From JBAZOJ01 sp041648755 (lineage in GTDB: Bacteria; Planctomycetota; B143-G9), in contig JBAZOJ010000224.1 of the NCBI GenBank assembly GCA_041648755.1, forward strand, positions 1 through 5,901: a stretch of DNA of 5,901 bases, written 5' to 3'. A program made the position numbers and the translations under genes. How positions within the stretch are numbered: position 1 is the first letter of the stretch; each line of letters starts with the position of its first letter. This document shows, in pieces, positions 1-5,901 of this stretch. Below the pieces are notes generated by a model that searched no databases, had not been told where the DNA came from, and was given only the letters and a program-made list of their open reading frames with translations.

Positions 1-1886
1 CTGGCCTGGGCAGCCGAGGTCAGCCGAGCGATGGCCGCGAAATTCAATGGCTCGCTTTCGTAACATGCTACGTTGGGGGATGGCCCCACGAACGCCACGG
101 TTCCATATTCCAAGGTCGCAGGGACGGCAAGGAAGGCAAACCGCGTCCCATCCGATGCCGTCGGACTCCCAGCATTTGAAACGTACTTGAAGCGATACCC
201 GAAAAGCGTGTCGCTCGCGCCCGGCCAAGATGGCCATTTGTCAGGCGTCAGGACCCCGCTACCCGGATACTTGGTGCTGACGAGGCCAAACTGACTGCGA
301 ATGTTGACGATCAATTCTGTAAGTTCGGCGCGCACTCGTTCTACGCGCATTTCTTTCAATCTGCCCGGTGCCGGGGAGAACGAGGTCAGTTTCGGCTGGG
401 CAGCAAGCTTCTTGAGGCCATCCATAGTCAGTCGCTCAGCATCTCCGATGTACACGTCCTCGAGATCCGGCAGTCTCAGAAGAACATCGACAAAGGAGTC
501 ATCGATAACATCATCCGACGCGTGCCAGATCTCCAGCTTCTTCAATTTGGTCAGCCTGCCGATAAGGGCGAGTCCATCCTTGCTGAGGCCCCTCGCATCA
601 TGGAGTTGCAGCGTCTTTAGCTCCTTGTGGCCCGCCAAGCACAGCATCTGGACGTCACCGAAGAGACCCTCTGCTTTGAACTCCCGCAAACCCGGCATCG
701 CACCTGACAAAGCCCTGGCCCCCTCAGGGGTCAGAGCGCCATTGAAAGTCACGTCCTGAAGATTGGGGAGCCTTGCTATGAAGCTGGCTTCAGCCTCGCC
801 GACATCGCCGATGATTGTCAACGTGGTAAGCGCCTTCATCTTTCGGGCCTGCTCCGGACCGACCTGGCGAATCAAGCCCGCATCGGCGTCCAACGAGGCA
901 AGAGTGCGTCGATCTTCCAGAACGGCCGAAGTCAGACCGGTGCATCCCTCCAAACTGAGCAACCAAAGGGCATGCATTGACTTAAGCACCTCTATGGAAG
1001 GCGCATCAAAGCGGGCTCCCTTCATGTCCAGGTAAGTCAGTTCGGGCAATTCCGCACACGCGTTCAGGAATCTTTCCGGCGATCTGCAGCAGGTTACATG
1101 GAGGCTGTGAAGAGATCTCAAGGACTCGATGAGTTCCGGGCAGCCATCCGAGAACAGCGGAGAATCAAGGTCCAGCCACTCCAGTTTGTCAAGAGGCTTC
1201 AGCCGCAATGCATCCTGCTCCGAGAACGTCCCCGATAGCCATACACTCTCCAGGCCCGGCAGCGTCGGAAGCACTTCAAAACCCACCCAGCCCAAGGGAA
1301 CATCATCCTGCCAAATGGACGAAATATTCCTGTTTCCCTGCAGAGACATCCACTGTGCATCACTGAAAAGACAATCATGCGTGGAAATGCCCATCCGCAC
1401 CTTCATGTCCGCCAAGGCTTTGACAGCATCGTCTTCGAACTGGCATTCGCGGAAGTGAGCAAATGAAAGCCTGTTGCATCCCTCAAGTACCTTAAGCCAA
1501 TCTCCTTTCACAAGGACCGAATCGAAGCTGATGGACTCAAGCCAAGGCATTGCCGCGAGGACATCAAGATCTTCCGTGGTAAGACTGTATCCGATGTCGA
1601 GCGAACTGGCGCGCCTGGCGAGCAGATGCTTCTTGAGAACGGAAAGGTGGGGCGCCTCGGACAGGTAAAGGTATACACCCCAATCCCAGCCCTCTGGTAT
1701 GACAACATGCTTGCCCGGGAGCATCGGACAGGAATACCAGATTCTCTGGGAGGAGCCGTAACCAGTTGCGTATATCCGGACTTCGCCCGGCGGGTCGAAC
1801 TCGTAGCGGGCGCGGCTGTCTTCACCGCGCACAAAACAGACCGGCACGAGAAGAAGCAGGACGATGGCGGAAACCATATGACGCAT
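1..1886 (-). CDS. Secreted leucine-rich-repeat protein, paralogue B (3' end cut by window edge)
   Basis: The frame is open from the ATG at 1886 to the left edge: 628 codons with no stop. Compared with the complete paralogue at 2020-3981, about 24 C-terminal residues are missing. The start is supported by GGAGG five bases upstream; a second in-frame ATG lies three codons on. Residues 1-20 (MRHMVSAIVLLLVPVCFVRG) form a signal peptide with likely cleavage before Glu21. The mature protein opens with RYEFDPPGEVRI and a conserved YSCPMLPGK..VIPEGW segment, then an LRR array of about 18 units of 22-26 residues (strand pattern LxxLxL, helical side often 'LTPEGA..L' or 'LSKDGLALI'). A C-terminal domain of about 110 residues follows, with GSGVLTPDKWPSWPG, FGYRFKYVSNA and RFAFLAVPATLEYGTVAF. 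LRRs usually bind proteins or other ligands; the partner is unknown. In an 80-residue stretch covering the start of the array, 48 residues match the paralogue. The leader and signal peptide differ from those of the other two genes. Certain as a gene; function unassigned. Confidence 0.93.
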   Translation of the reverse strand, partial: MRHMVSAIVLLLLVPVCFVRGEDSRARYEFDPPGEVRIYATGYGSSQRIWYSCPMLPGKHVVIPEGWDWGVYLYLSEAPHLSVLKKHLLARRASSLDIGYSLTTEDLDVLAAMPWLESISFDSVLVKGDWLKVLEGCNRLSFAHFRECQFEDDAVKALADMKVRMGISTHDCLFSDAQWMSLQGNRNISSIWQDDVPLGWVGFEVLPTLPGLESVWLSGTFSEQDALRLKPLDKLEWLDLDSPLFSDGCPELIESLRSLHSLHVTCCRSPERFLNACAELPELTYLDMKGARFDAPSIEVLKSMHALWLLSLEGCTGLTSAVLEDRRTLASLDADAGLIRQVGPEQARKMKALTTLTIIGDVGEAEASFIARLPNLQDVTFNGALTPEGARALSGAMPGLREFKAEGLFGDVQMLCLAGHKELKTLQLHDARGLSKDGLALIGRLTKLKKLEIWHASDDVIDDSFVDVLLRLPDLEDVYIGDAERLTMDGLKKLAAQPKLTSFSPAPGRLKEMRVERVRAELTELIVNIRSQFGLVSTKYPGSGVLTPDKWPSWPGASDTLFGYRFKYVSNAGSPTASDGTRFAFLAVPATLEYGTVAFVGPSPNVACYESEPLNFAAIARLTSAAQA

Positions 1887-1891
1887 CAGTG

Positions 1892-1896
1892 CCTCC
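1892..1896 (-). promoter_or_regulatory. Ribosome binding site of LRR gene B
   Basis: GGAGG on the minus strand, five bases before the ATG at 1886. It supports that ATG rather than the in-frame ATG at 1877. Confidence 0.75.
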
Positions 1897-1960
1897 GTGT
1901 CATCGGACGCCGTGGGGCTCGCACCGCGCGGAATCACCAAACCTTTTGAGCCAACTCACG

Positions 1961-1989
1961 AAAAATGCCTGCCGGGGCAGTCCGGGCAG
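1961..1989 (-). terminator. Candidate intrinsic terminator after LRR gene A
   Basis: Reading the minus strand, CTGCCCGG and CCGGCAG can pair over seven base pairs with one bulged C and a six-base loop. GCA and then five T residues follow. The hairpin begins about 30 bases after the stop of the LRR gene at 2020-3981, as expected for a rho-independent terminator, and would separate it from the next LRR gene. The U tract is short and the stem is bulged, so termination may be partial. Confidence 0.55.
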
Positions 1990-2019
1990 CAGCGGTTCCG
2001 TCCTTACTCTCGCGCCGCT

Positions 2020-3981
2020 TCACTTCATCGGATGGAAAGGAACGCCGTTGACGGACCAGGAATCTTCACCATTCGGCATACCTCCCAATACGTCGGCATT
2101 GGTAACAGCGGCCAGCCTACTGATGGATGCACTGCTCAGCGTTTCGCTCTTAAAGCAGGATATGGACAGGGACGGACCGAGATACGCAACGGTCCCGGAT
2201 TCAAGGGTTGTCGGAACGACAAGAAAGGCGAACCGAGTACCGTTGGATGCCATCGGAAAGACTGCGTTCGAAACGTACTTGAAGCGATACCCGTAGAGCA
2301 TATCACCTTTGCCCGGCCAGGACGGCCACTTGTCGGGTGTGAAAAGTCCGCTGCCCGGAAAATTGGTGCCGGGATAACCATGTTCCCCGCGGATTCCGGC
2401 AATGAGCCTCAAGAAATCCAAGTGCACGCGCGACATGCGCTCTCCCCGCAGTCCAATCCCCGCAGAAATGAATGCGGTCAATTCCGGCAGAGTCGCAAGT
2501 TTCTTGAGCCCTTCCAAGGTAATTCCCGACGAGACACCGAGGCTCGCGTACTCAAGACCCGGAAGCTTCAGCAGGACATCAACGAAGGAGTCGTCAATCA
2601 CGTTGGATGCACCCCAGATATCCAGCTTCCTGAGTTTTGCCAGCTTCCCGACCAGGGCCAACCCGGCCTTGCTCAAGGCGCCAGCGTCCTGGAGGTGCAG
2701 CCCCGTCAATCCAGCGAGGTCGAAGAGAGGCTGCATCCTCATATCATCCAGGGAACCGCAAACTGTCAGGTCCCGCAGACCGGAAAGTGCCTTTGACAGG
2801 AATTGTGCCCCCTCAGGGGTGATTTCCTCGTCTATCGTCAGTTCCTGCAGATCCTGCAGACCGCCAAAGAACTTGGCTTCGGCCTCGCCGATGGTCCCGT
2901 AAACGCGCAGGTATTTCAGCGCTTTCAGTTCTTTTGCCTGCTCCGGGCTGACCTTGCGAAGCAGATCCGCTTCCGCATACAGCCACTCCAGATTGCCGCG
3001 CTGTTCCAGAGCAGCGGGCGTCAGTCCGGTGCATTTCTCAAGGTCAAGCCCCACCAGGTTCTTCAGCGACATCAACGCCTTGATGGACGGCTCGTCGAAC
3101 CGGGCGCCCTGAAGCGTGAGAGATATCAGTCTGGGCAGATTCGCGCATGCGACAAGCAATTTCTCCGGTGAGCCTTTACATGTGACCGCGACGAACCGAA
3201 GTCCGGCTATCCCTGCCAGGAGATCAGGGCAGCCCGTCGAGAACGCAGGGGAGTCCAGATGCAGCCTGGTCAAGCCAGCCATCGGCTTCAGCCGCAAGGC
3301 GTCCGCTTCAGTGAACGAGCCGTGAAGGGAAAGGAATTCCATATTCGGGATTGCAGTCAAGGACTCAAATCCCTTCCAACCTGCAGGCACATCCTTCAGG
3401 CAAAATGACCTGATCTTCTCGTTGCCCTGCAAGGCCGCCAGTTGAACATCGCTGAGCCGGCAATCCACAAATGAGATCTGAGCCTTTGACTTCAGGCTCT
3501 TCAGACCTTCGACCGCTCTGTCATCAAACGGGCAGAAATTGAAGGTCAGCTTCTCGAGCGAATGGCATCCGTCAAGTACTGCCAGTTTGCTTTCGGTAAT
3601 GCGAACGGAACTGAGGGTGATATCCTCAAGCCAGGGCATAGCAGCGAGGACGTCCAAATCCTCCTTTGTGATATCATGCCCGATATCGATGGAGTTGGCT
3701 CGCCGTGCGAGCAGATGCTCTTTGAGTACGGAAAGATGTGGCGCCGCTGGGTCGTCGAGTTGAACCCCCCATTTCCAGCCTTCCGGTATGACAACGCGCT
3801 TGCCCGGAAGCATAGGGCAGGAATACGTGGTCTGACTTGAGCGTGTGGCGAACCAGGTGTCGATGCGTACTTCGCCCGGCGGGTCGAACTCGTAGCGGGG
3901 AAGTTTGTCTTCACCGTTCGCTGGCACGAGCCCGACGAAGAGCAGGAAGAAAGCCGTAAGCCCCAAAGCGAAATAGCGCAT
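2020..3981 (-). CDS. Secreted leucine-rich-repeat protein, paralogue A (complete, 653 aa)
   Basis: Start chosen at ATG 3981 because AGGAG lies seven bases upstream and the next 23 residues (MRYFALGLTAFFLLFVGLVP then ANG) form a signal peptide with likely cleavage before Glu24. The frame stays open another 102 codons upstream, but only through intergenic repeat DNA. The mature protein has a conserved N-terminal cap (RYEFDPPGEVRI at 29-40; CPMLPGKRVVIPEGW at 55-69). An LRR array follows: LxxLxL-type strands begin near residues 95, 118, 142, 166, 190, 214, 237, 261, 285, 309, 331, 355, 378, 402, 425, 450, 476 and 501, which is 18 units of 22-26 residues. A C-terminal domain at about 540-653 (GSGLFTPDKWPSWPG, YGYRFKYVSN, RFAFLVVP, GTVAYLGP, final SWSVNGVPFHPMK) is shared with paralogue B and not recognised. 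LRRs of this spacing form curved solenoids that bind ligands; export is implied, the target is unknown. No catalytic motif is visible. The gene looks chimeric: its 5' end matches the upstream gene and its body matches the downstream gene. Confidence 0.95.
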   Translation of the reverse strand: MRYFALGLTAFFLLFVGLVPANGEDKLPRYEFDPPGEVRIDTWFATRSSQTTYSCPMLPGKRVVIPEGWKWGVQLDDPAAPHLSVLKEHLLARRANSIDIGHDITKEDLDVLAAMPWLEDITLSSVRITESKLAVLDGCHSLEKLTFNFCPFDDRAVEGLKSLKSKAQISFVDCRLSDVQLAALQGNEKIRSFCLKDVPAGWKGFESLTAIPNMEFLSLHGSFTEADALRLKPMAGLTRLHLDSPAFSTGCPDLLAGIAGLRFVAVTCKGSPEKLLVACANLPRLISLTLQGARFDEPSIKALMSLKNLVGLDLEKCTGLTPAALEQRGNLEWLYAEADLLRKVSPEQAKELKALKYLRVYGTIGEAEAKFFGGLQDLQELTIDEEITPEGAQFLSKALSGLRDLTVCGSLDDMRMQPLFDLAGLTGLHLQDAGALSKAGLALVGKLAKLRKLDIWGASNVIDDSFVDVLLKLPGLEYASLGVSSGITLEGLKKLATLPELTAFISAGIGLRGERMSRVHLDFLRLIAGIRGEHGYPGTNFPGSGLFTPDKWPSWPGKGDMLYGYRFKYVSNAVFPMASNGTRFAFLVVPTTLESGTVAYLGPSLSISCFKSETLSSASISRLAAVTNADVLGGMPNGEDSWSVNGVPFHPMK

Positions 3982-3988
3982 AGCTAAT

Positions 3989-3993
3989 CTCCT
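3989..3993 (-). promoter_or_regulatory. Ribosome binding site of LRR gene A
   Basis: AGGAG on the minus strand, seven bases before ATG 3981. It fixes the start at the signal peptide instead of at the ATG far upstream (4287) in repeat DNA. Confidence 0.8.
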
Positions 3994-4063
3994 GAATAAA
4001 GCCTCAACTCCGCTGCCGAGAAGCAAGCGACGAGACAAGCGCCGGGAAAGCCATCTAACCGCA

Positions 4064-4105
4064 AACAATGAGCAATGAGCAATACACAATGCACAATGAG
4101 CAACA
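4064..4105. repeat. CAATG heptamer array, six units
   Basis: On the plus strand six consecutive 7-base units can be read: aacaatg, agcaatg, agcaata, cacaatg, cacaatg, agcaaca. The consensus is two purine/C positions followed by CAATG. The array lies inside the leader repeat and is repeated exactly at 5859-5900. A shorter relative is at 4216-4243. Confidence 0.85.
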
Positions 4106-4154
4106 AGAGCGGAATGAGCCATTAACCGCCAAGGCGCCAAGATCGCCAAGCCGA
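4086..4154. repeat. Intergenic direct repeat, unit 1 (69 bp)
   Basis: It matches 4224-4292 at 62 of 69 positions with no gaps. It begins with two CAATG heptamers, then AAGAGCGGAATG, and ends with three CGCCAA words at 4127, 4135 and 4144 (spacing 8 and 9). A looser match to the start of each unit (CATCTAACC at 4052 and 4194) shows that the ancestral unit was longer, about 100 bases. It overlaps the leader repeat by 21 bases. Confidence 0.9.
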
Positions 4155-4223
4155 AAAGAGACAGAATCTGCGTGGCCAAAGAGGCGGAGAAGACATCTAA
4201 CCACAGAGGCCGGAGGACAATGA
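4155..4223. other. Spacer between the 69-bp repeat units
   Basis: Noncoding on the evidence available. The first part (4155-4193) has no recognisable element. From 4194 it carries CATCTAACC, which matches 4052-4060, followed by AGAGGCCGGAGG and the start of the second heptamer array. It is therefore partly the degenerate head of the second repeat unit. Confidence 0.6.
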
Positions 4224-4243
4224 ACAATGCACAATGAGGAATA
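4216..4243. repeat. CAATG heptamer array, four units
   Basis: The plus strand reads gacaatg, aacaatg, cacaatg, aggaata as consecutive 7-base units. It is the same family as 4064-4105 but shorter, with the last unit degenerate. Confidence 0.75.
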
Positions 4244-4292
4244 AGAGCGGAATGGGCCATTTGCCGCCAAGGCGCCAAGAACGCCAAGTCGA
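4224..4292. repeat. Intergenic direct repeat, unit 2 (69 bp)
   Basis: Second copy of the unit at 4086-4154, exactly 138 bases away. The three CGCCAA words are at 4265, 4273 and 4282 with the same 8 and 9 base spacing (read as TTGGCG on the coding strand of the neighbouring genes). No gene or transposase accompanies it. The remaining 4293-4334 shows only a weak hairpin. Confidence 0.9.
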
Positions 4293-4334
4293 GTTAAGCG
4301 AGACCCGTCCGCTACGGATGAGGGAGGATGCAGT

Positions 4335-4442
4335 CTATTTCCCAAGCGCATTGCCCTCGTTGATCTTCATACGCCGAACCCACTGGAGGCCGGATCCGAT
4401 CATGCTGTCTCCCGCGATATGGAACAACCTCGGACTTCTCAT
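4335..4442 (-). CDS. Out-of-frame tail of the upstream gene, or 35-residue overlapping ORF
   Basis: An ATG at 4442 overlaps the TGA of the upstream gene (ATGA) and opens a 35-codon frame ending in TAG at 4335. The peptide starts MRSPRLFHIAGDSMIGSG and ends LQWVRRMKINEGNALGK. It reads like the last strands of a beta-rich domain, and 25 of its 35 codons end in G or C, in keeping with real coding sequence here. The same frame is open further upstream to 4544, inside the preceding gene. Two readings fit. It may be the true C terminus of the beta-rich protein, separated by a one-base frame change (mutation, sequencing error or programmed -1 shift). Or it may be a small translationally coupled ORF. 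I favour the displaced C terminus. No separate ribosome binding site was seen. Confidence 0.4.
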   Translation of the reverse strand: MRSPRLFHIAGDSMIGSGLQWVRRMKINEGNALGK

Positions 4443-5776
4443 CCAATCGGCCATGGGATCTGGTAGCTGTAGTGACATGGACCTCCCAGCGTCCCTTTTC
4501 CAAACTTCAGGATCGTGATGATTTCGGGCTTTTTCTCTGTCGCGTCACCCCGCTCTGGACTGGAAACTGTGTTGAACACCGCGCAACTGTCCACCCACGC
4601 TCCGGAGCATCGATAAGGGCCGCGCAACGCGTCCCAATCCACGACACTGGACGGAGTCCCGTCATCACGCTGCAGCACGAGCTTGCCGTTAGCATTCATG
4701 ACCTCGATCCACGAGCCCTGGGCGTCCATTGCGGCGATGGAGCACTCGACAATGGAGCTTCCGTCAATTACTTTTGTGCGCATGCTATCCGGGAAAGCCC
4801 TCAAGCGGTTGCCGTCAAGGTCTTCTAACCAAAGCGTAGTAACGATCCGACTTTGGGCTACAAGAAGAATGGGAGGCTCCAGAGAACGTAGGAACGCGGT
4901 GCCGTCGATCTTGCGCACTTGATTGAGTTCGCAGGTCTCGCCGTCAATCCTGTAGAGAATCGAAGTGAACCGGAAGTGCGAGTCGATGAGGTCCCGCCAT
5001 GTGAGATTGCTGCCGATGAGCACGAGGTCATCGACAAGGCCAACATACTGGCCTCCGTATCTCGGCATAAAATACGGATTCTTCAACGTCTTCTCTGCAA
5101 AGGCCGGCTTCTCACTGCCAAGATTTGCTATGCGAAGGGGCTCATCGAAAATCCACATGGTGTGATCCGTTCCCGACATGGCAGACGCCCAACATGGCTT
5201 GCCTGAACGAACAGCGACCGCGAACTTCGCGCTGACGCAGAGTTCGTGGTCACCGGGGTTACGAATTGCGAGCCTGATGATCCTGTCGCCGCGGCGCGAG
5301 GCCAGAACAAAGGCGTCCGGGGCAACCAGCACCCACCAGGCATTTGATGAGTTGCTCAGCGGAGCGGACACCCACGGAGACTCCAGGCCCTTATCCAATT
5401 GCAGCGGGGCGATTTCCTCGGGCTTGCTGAGGCAGTCAACCCACCTGCTCAGCACCCCGGTCTTTGCGTCGTAGGATGCCTGTTCATTTCGGCCGATGAG
5501 AGAGGAGTTCCGGTCGAATGGAATGGAAAGCAGGACCTTATTGGTGGTCATCTGCCGATACTCGACACGGTTTCGGTCGACAGAGGGGATATACCCGAAC
5601 AACCCGCAGACATCCCCCTCAACTGCGAAGACGCGGCAGGGCATAGCACCCGCAATGATCTCACCGATGTCGAGAGTCGTGATCCCGACTCTCGCGGGAT
5701 TCTCTTCACCATTCGCGGGGGCGAGCCCGACGAAGAGCAGAAAGAAAGCCGTCAGCACCAAAGCGAAATAGCGCAT
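4439..5776 (-). CDS. Secreted beta-rich protein of unknown function (445 aa, C terminus possibly frameshifted)
   Basis: Start chosen at ATG 5776: AGGAG lies seven bases upstream, and the first 23 residues (MRYFALVLTAFFLLFVGLAP then ANG) are a signal peptide with likely cleavage before Glu24. The open frame before it is leader repeat. The mature protein has no family signature I recognise. It is made of many short alternating hydrophobic strands (such as WWVLVAPDAFVLASRRGD, RIIRLAIRN, YVGLVDDLVLIGSN, SWIEVMNANGKLVLQRDDG) separated by Gly/Asp/Asn turns, the pattern of a beta-propeller or similar all-beta fold. No catalytic motif or second membrane segment is evident. The reading frame stops at TGA 4439, but coding-like sequence continues in another frame to 4335; joined, the protein would be about 480 residues. 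Its leader and signal peptide are nearly identical to those of the next gene, although the mature proteins are unrelated. The 457-base gap to that gene argues against tight coupling. Certain as a gene; function unknown. Confidence 0.88.
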   Translation of the reverse strand: MRYFALVLTAFFLLFVGLAPANGEENPARVGITTLDIGEIIAGAMPCRVFAVEGDVCGLFGYIPSVDRNRVEYRQMTTNKVLLSIPFDRNSSLIGRNEQASYDAKTGVLSRWVDCLSKPEEIAPLQLDKGLESPWVSAPLSNSSNAWWVLVAPDAFVLASRRGDRIIRLAIRNPGDHELCVSAKFAVAVRSGKPCWASAMSGTDHTMWIFDEPLRIANLGSEKPAFAEKTLKNPYFMPRYGGQYVGLVDDLVLIGSNLTWRDLIDSHFRFTSILYRIDGETCELNQVRKIDGTAFLRSLEPPILLVAQSRIVTTLWLEDLDGNRLRAFPDSMRTKVIDGSSIVECSIAAMDAQGSWIEVMNANGKLVLQRDDGTPSSVVDWDALRGPYRCSGAWVDSCAVFNTVSSPERGDATEKKPEIITILKFGKGTLGGPCHYSYQIPWPIG

Positions 5777-5901
5777 AGCCAATCTCCTGAATAAAGCCTC
5801 AACTCCGCTGCCGAGAAGCAAGCGACGAGACAAGCGCCGGGAAAGCCATCTAACCGCAAACAATGAGCAATGAGCAATACACAATGCACAATGAGCAACA
5901 A
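5723..5901 (-). repeat. Leader plus signal-peptide repeat, copy 2 (cut by window edge)
   Basis: Direct repeat of 3928-4106 (175 of 179 bases identical), in front of the beta-rich gene. It spans signal-peptide codons, start codon 5776, ribosome binding site 5784-5788, the 5' leader and a six-unit CAATG heptamer array at 5859-5900. The match is still perfect at the last base of the window, so the repeat probably extends beyond it, perhaps into another CGCCAA run. Confidence 0.95.
5784..5788 (-). promoter_or_regulatory. Ribosome binding site of the beta-rich gene
   Basis: AGGAG seven bases before ATG 5776, the same as in the LRR gene A leader except for one base in the spacer. It rejects the longer open frame starting at 5884. 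Confidence 0.8.

Larger units (their letters stand above)
3928..4106 (-). repeat. Leader plus signal-peptide repeat, copy 1
   Basis: This block and 5723-5901 are direct repeats 1795 bases apart, with 175 of 179 bases identical. The four mismatches lie in the signal-peptide codons and next to the start codon; 3986-4106 is a perfect 121-base match to 5781-5901. The repeat covers the 5' leader, ribosome binding site, start codon and most of the signal peptide. Weaker similarity runs on to about 3908, after which the two genes are unrelated. Its far end contains the CAATG heptamer array. Confidence 0.95.

Noticed and set aside
301..1458. Several plus-strand open frames of 90-150 codons
   Set aside because: They are Ser/Arg-rich shadows of the LRR gene on the minus strand, caused by its codon bias and lack of stops on the complement.
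1820..1886. Lipoprotein signal around Cys16 of LRR protein B
   Set aside because: The residues before the Cys (LVPV-C) do not fit a lipobox, because Pro and Val replace the small residues required. A signal peptidase I site after Gly20 fits better.
1897..2796. 299-codon open frame on the plus strand
   Set aside because: It lies antisense to LRR genes A and B, spans the terminator and intergenic gap, and encodes a low-complexity polar peptide with no family features. The opposite strand is clearly coding.
4004..4054. 16-residue upstream ORF (MAFPALVSSLASRQRS) in the leader, also at 5799-5849
   Set aside because: There is no ribosome binding site before its ATG. Its conservation is explained by the perfect leader repeat, so there is no independent evidence of translation.
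3982..4287. N-terminal extension of LRR gene A by 102 in-frame codons, starting at ATG 4287
   Set aside because: The extension translates the intergenic repeats and leader, would bury the signal peptide internally, and lacks the ribosome binding site that is present just before ATG 3981.
4306..4320. Hairpin cgtccg-cta-cggatg downstream of the beta-rich gene, considered as a terminator
   Set aside because: The stem is six base pairs with a G-T pair and no T tract follows on the minus strand.
3982..4334. Sigma-70-like promoter boxes upstream of LRR gene A
   Set aside because: AT-rich words occur in the heptamer array, but no -35/-10 pair with convincing sequence and spacing stands out. The repeats make chance matches likely.

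Overview
The window holds three genes, all on the minus strand, so transcription runs from high to low coordinates: a beta-rich secreted protein of unknown function (4439-5776), a complete secreted leucine-rich-repeat (LRR) protein (2020-3981) and a second LRR protein closely related to it (1886 down to the left edge, where it is cut about 24 residues before its expected end). Each begins with a clear Sec signal peptide and a purine-rich ribosome binding site, so all three products should leave the cytoplasm. I see no RNA genes, transposase, CRISPR array or metabolic enzyme.

The base composition is moderately GC-rich. The LRRs are of the 22-26-residue 'ITxEGL..L..L..L..L.L' kind that is abundant in Planctomycetes, Verrucomicrobia and Lentisphaerae, and the intergenic DNA is full of short interspersed repeats. 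This suggests a large-genome bacterium of the PVC group or a similar environmental lineage. That assignment is an inference from style, not from a marker gene.

Layout from right to left: 5777-5901 is a leader repeat cut by the window edge. The beta-rich gene follows, and past its stop codon a coding-like stretch in a different frame runs to 4335. Next comes a repeat-rich spacer of about 350 bp (3982-4334) with heptamer arrays built on CAATG, two runs of three CGCCAA words, and a second copy of the leader repeat. The first LRR gene then ends at a candidate intrinsic terminator (1961-1989), followed by the second LRR gene.

The most interesting feature is how the genes are assembled. The first LRR gene shares its 5' leader, ribosome binding site and signal peptide almost base for base with the unrelated upstream gene, while its mature protein is a close paralogue of the downstream gene, which has a different leader and signal peptide. 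The switch falls at the predicted signal-peptidase site. This looks like a mobile or recombining 'expression and export cassette' placed in front of different secreted proteins. The roles of the three proteins are not known; the LRR arrays suggest binding of proteins or other ligands at the cell surface or outside the cell.
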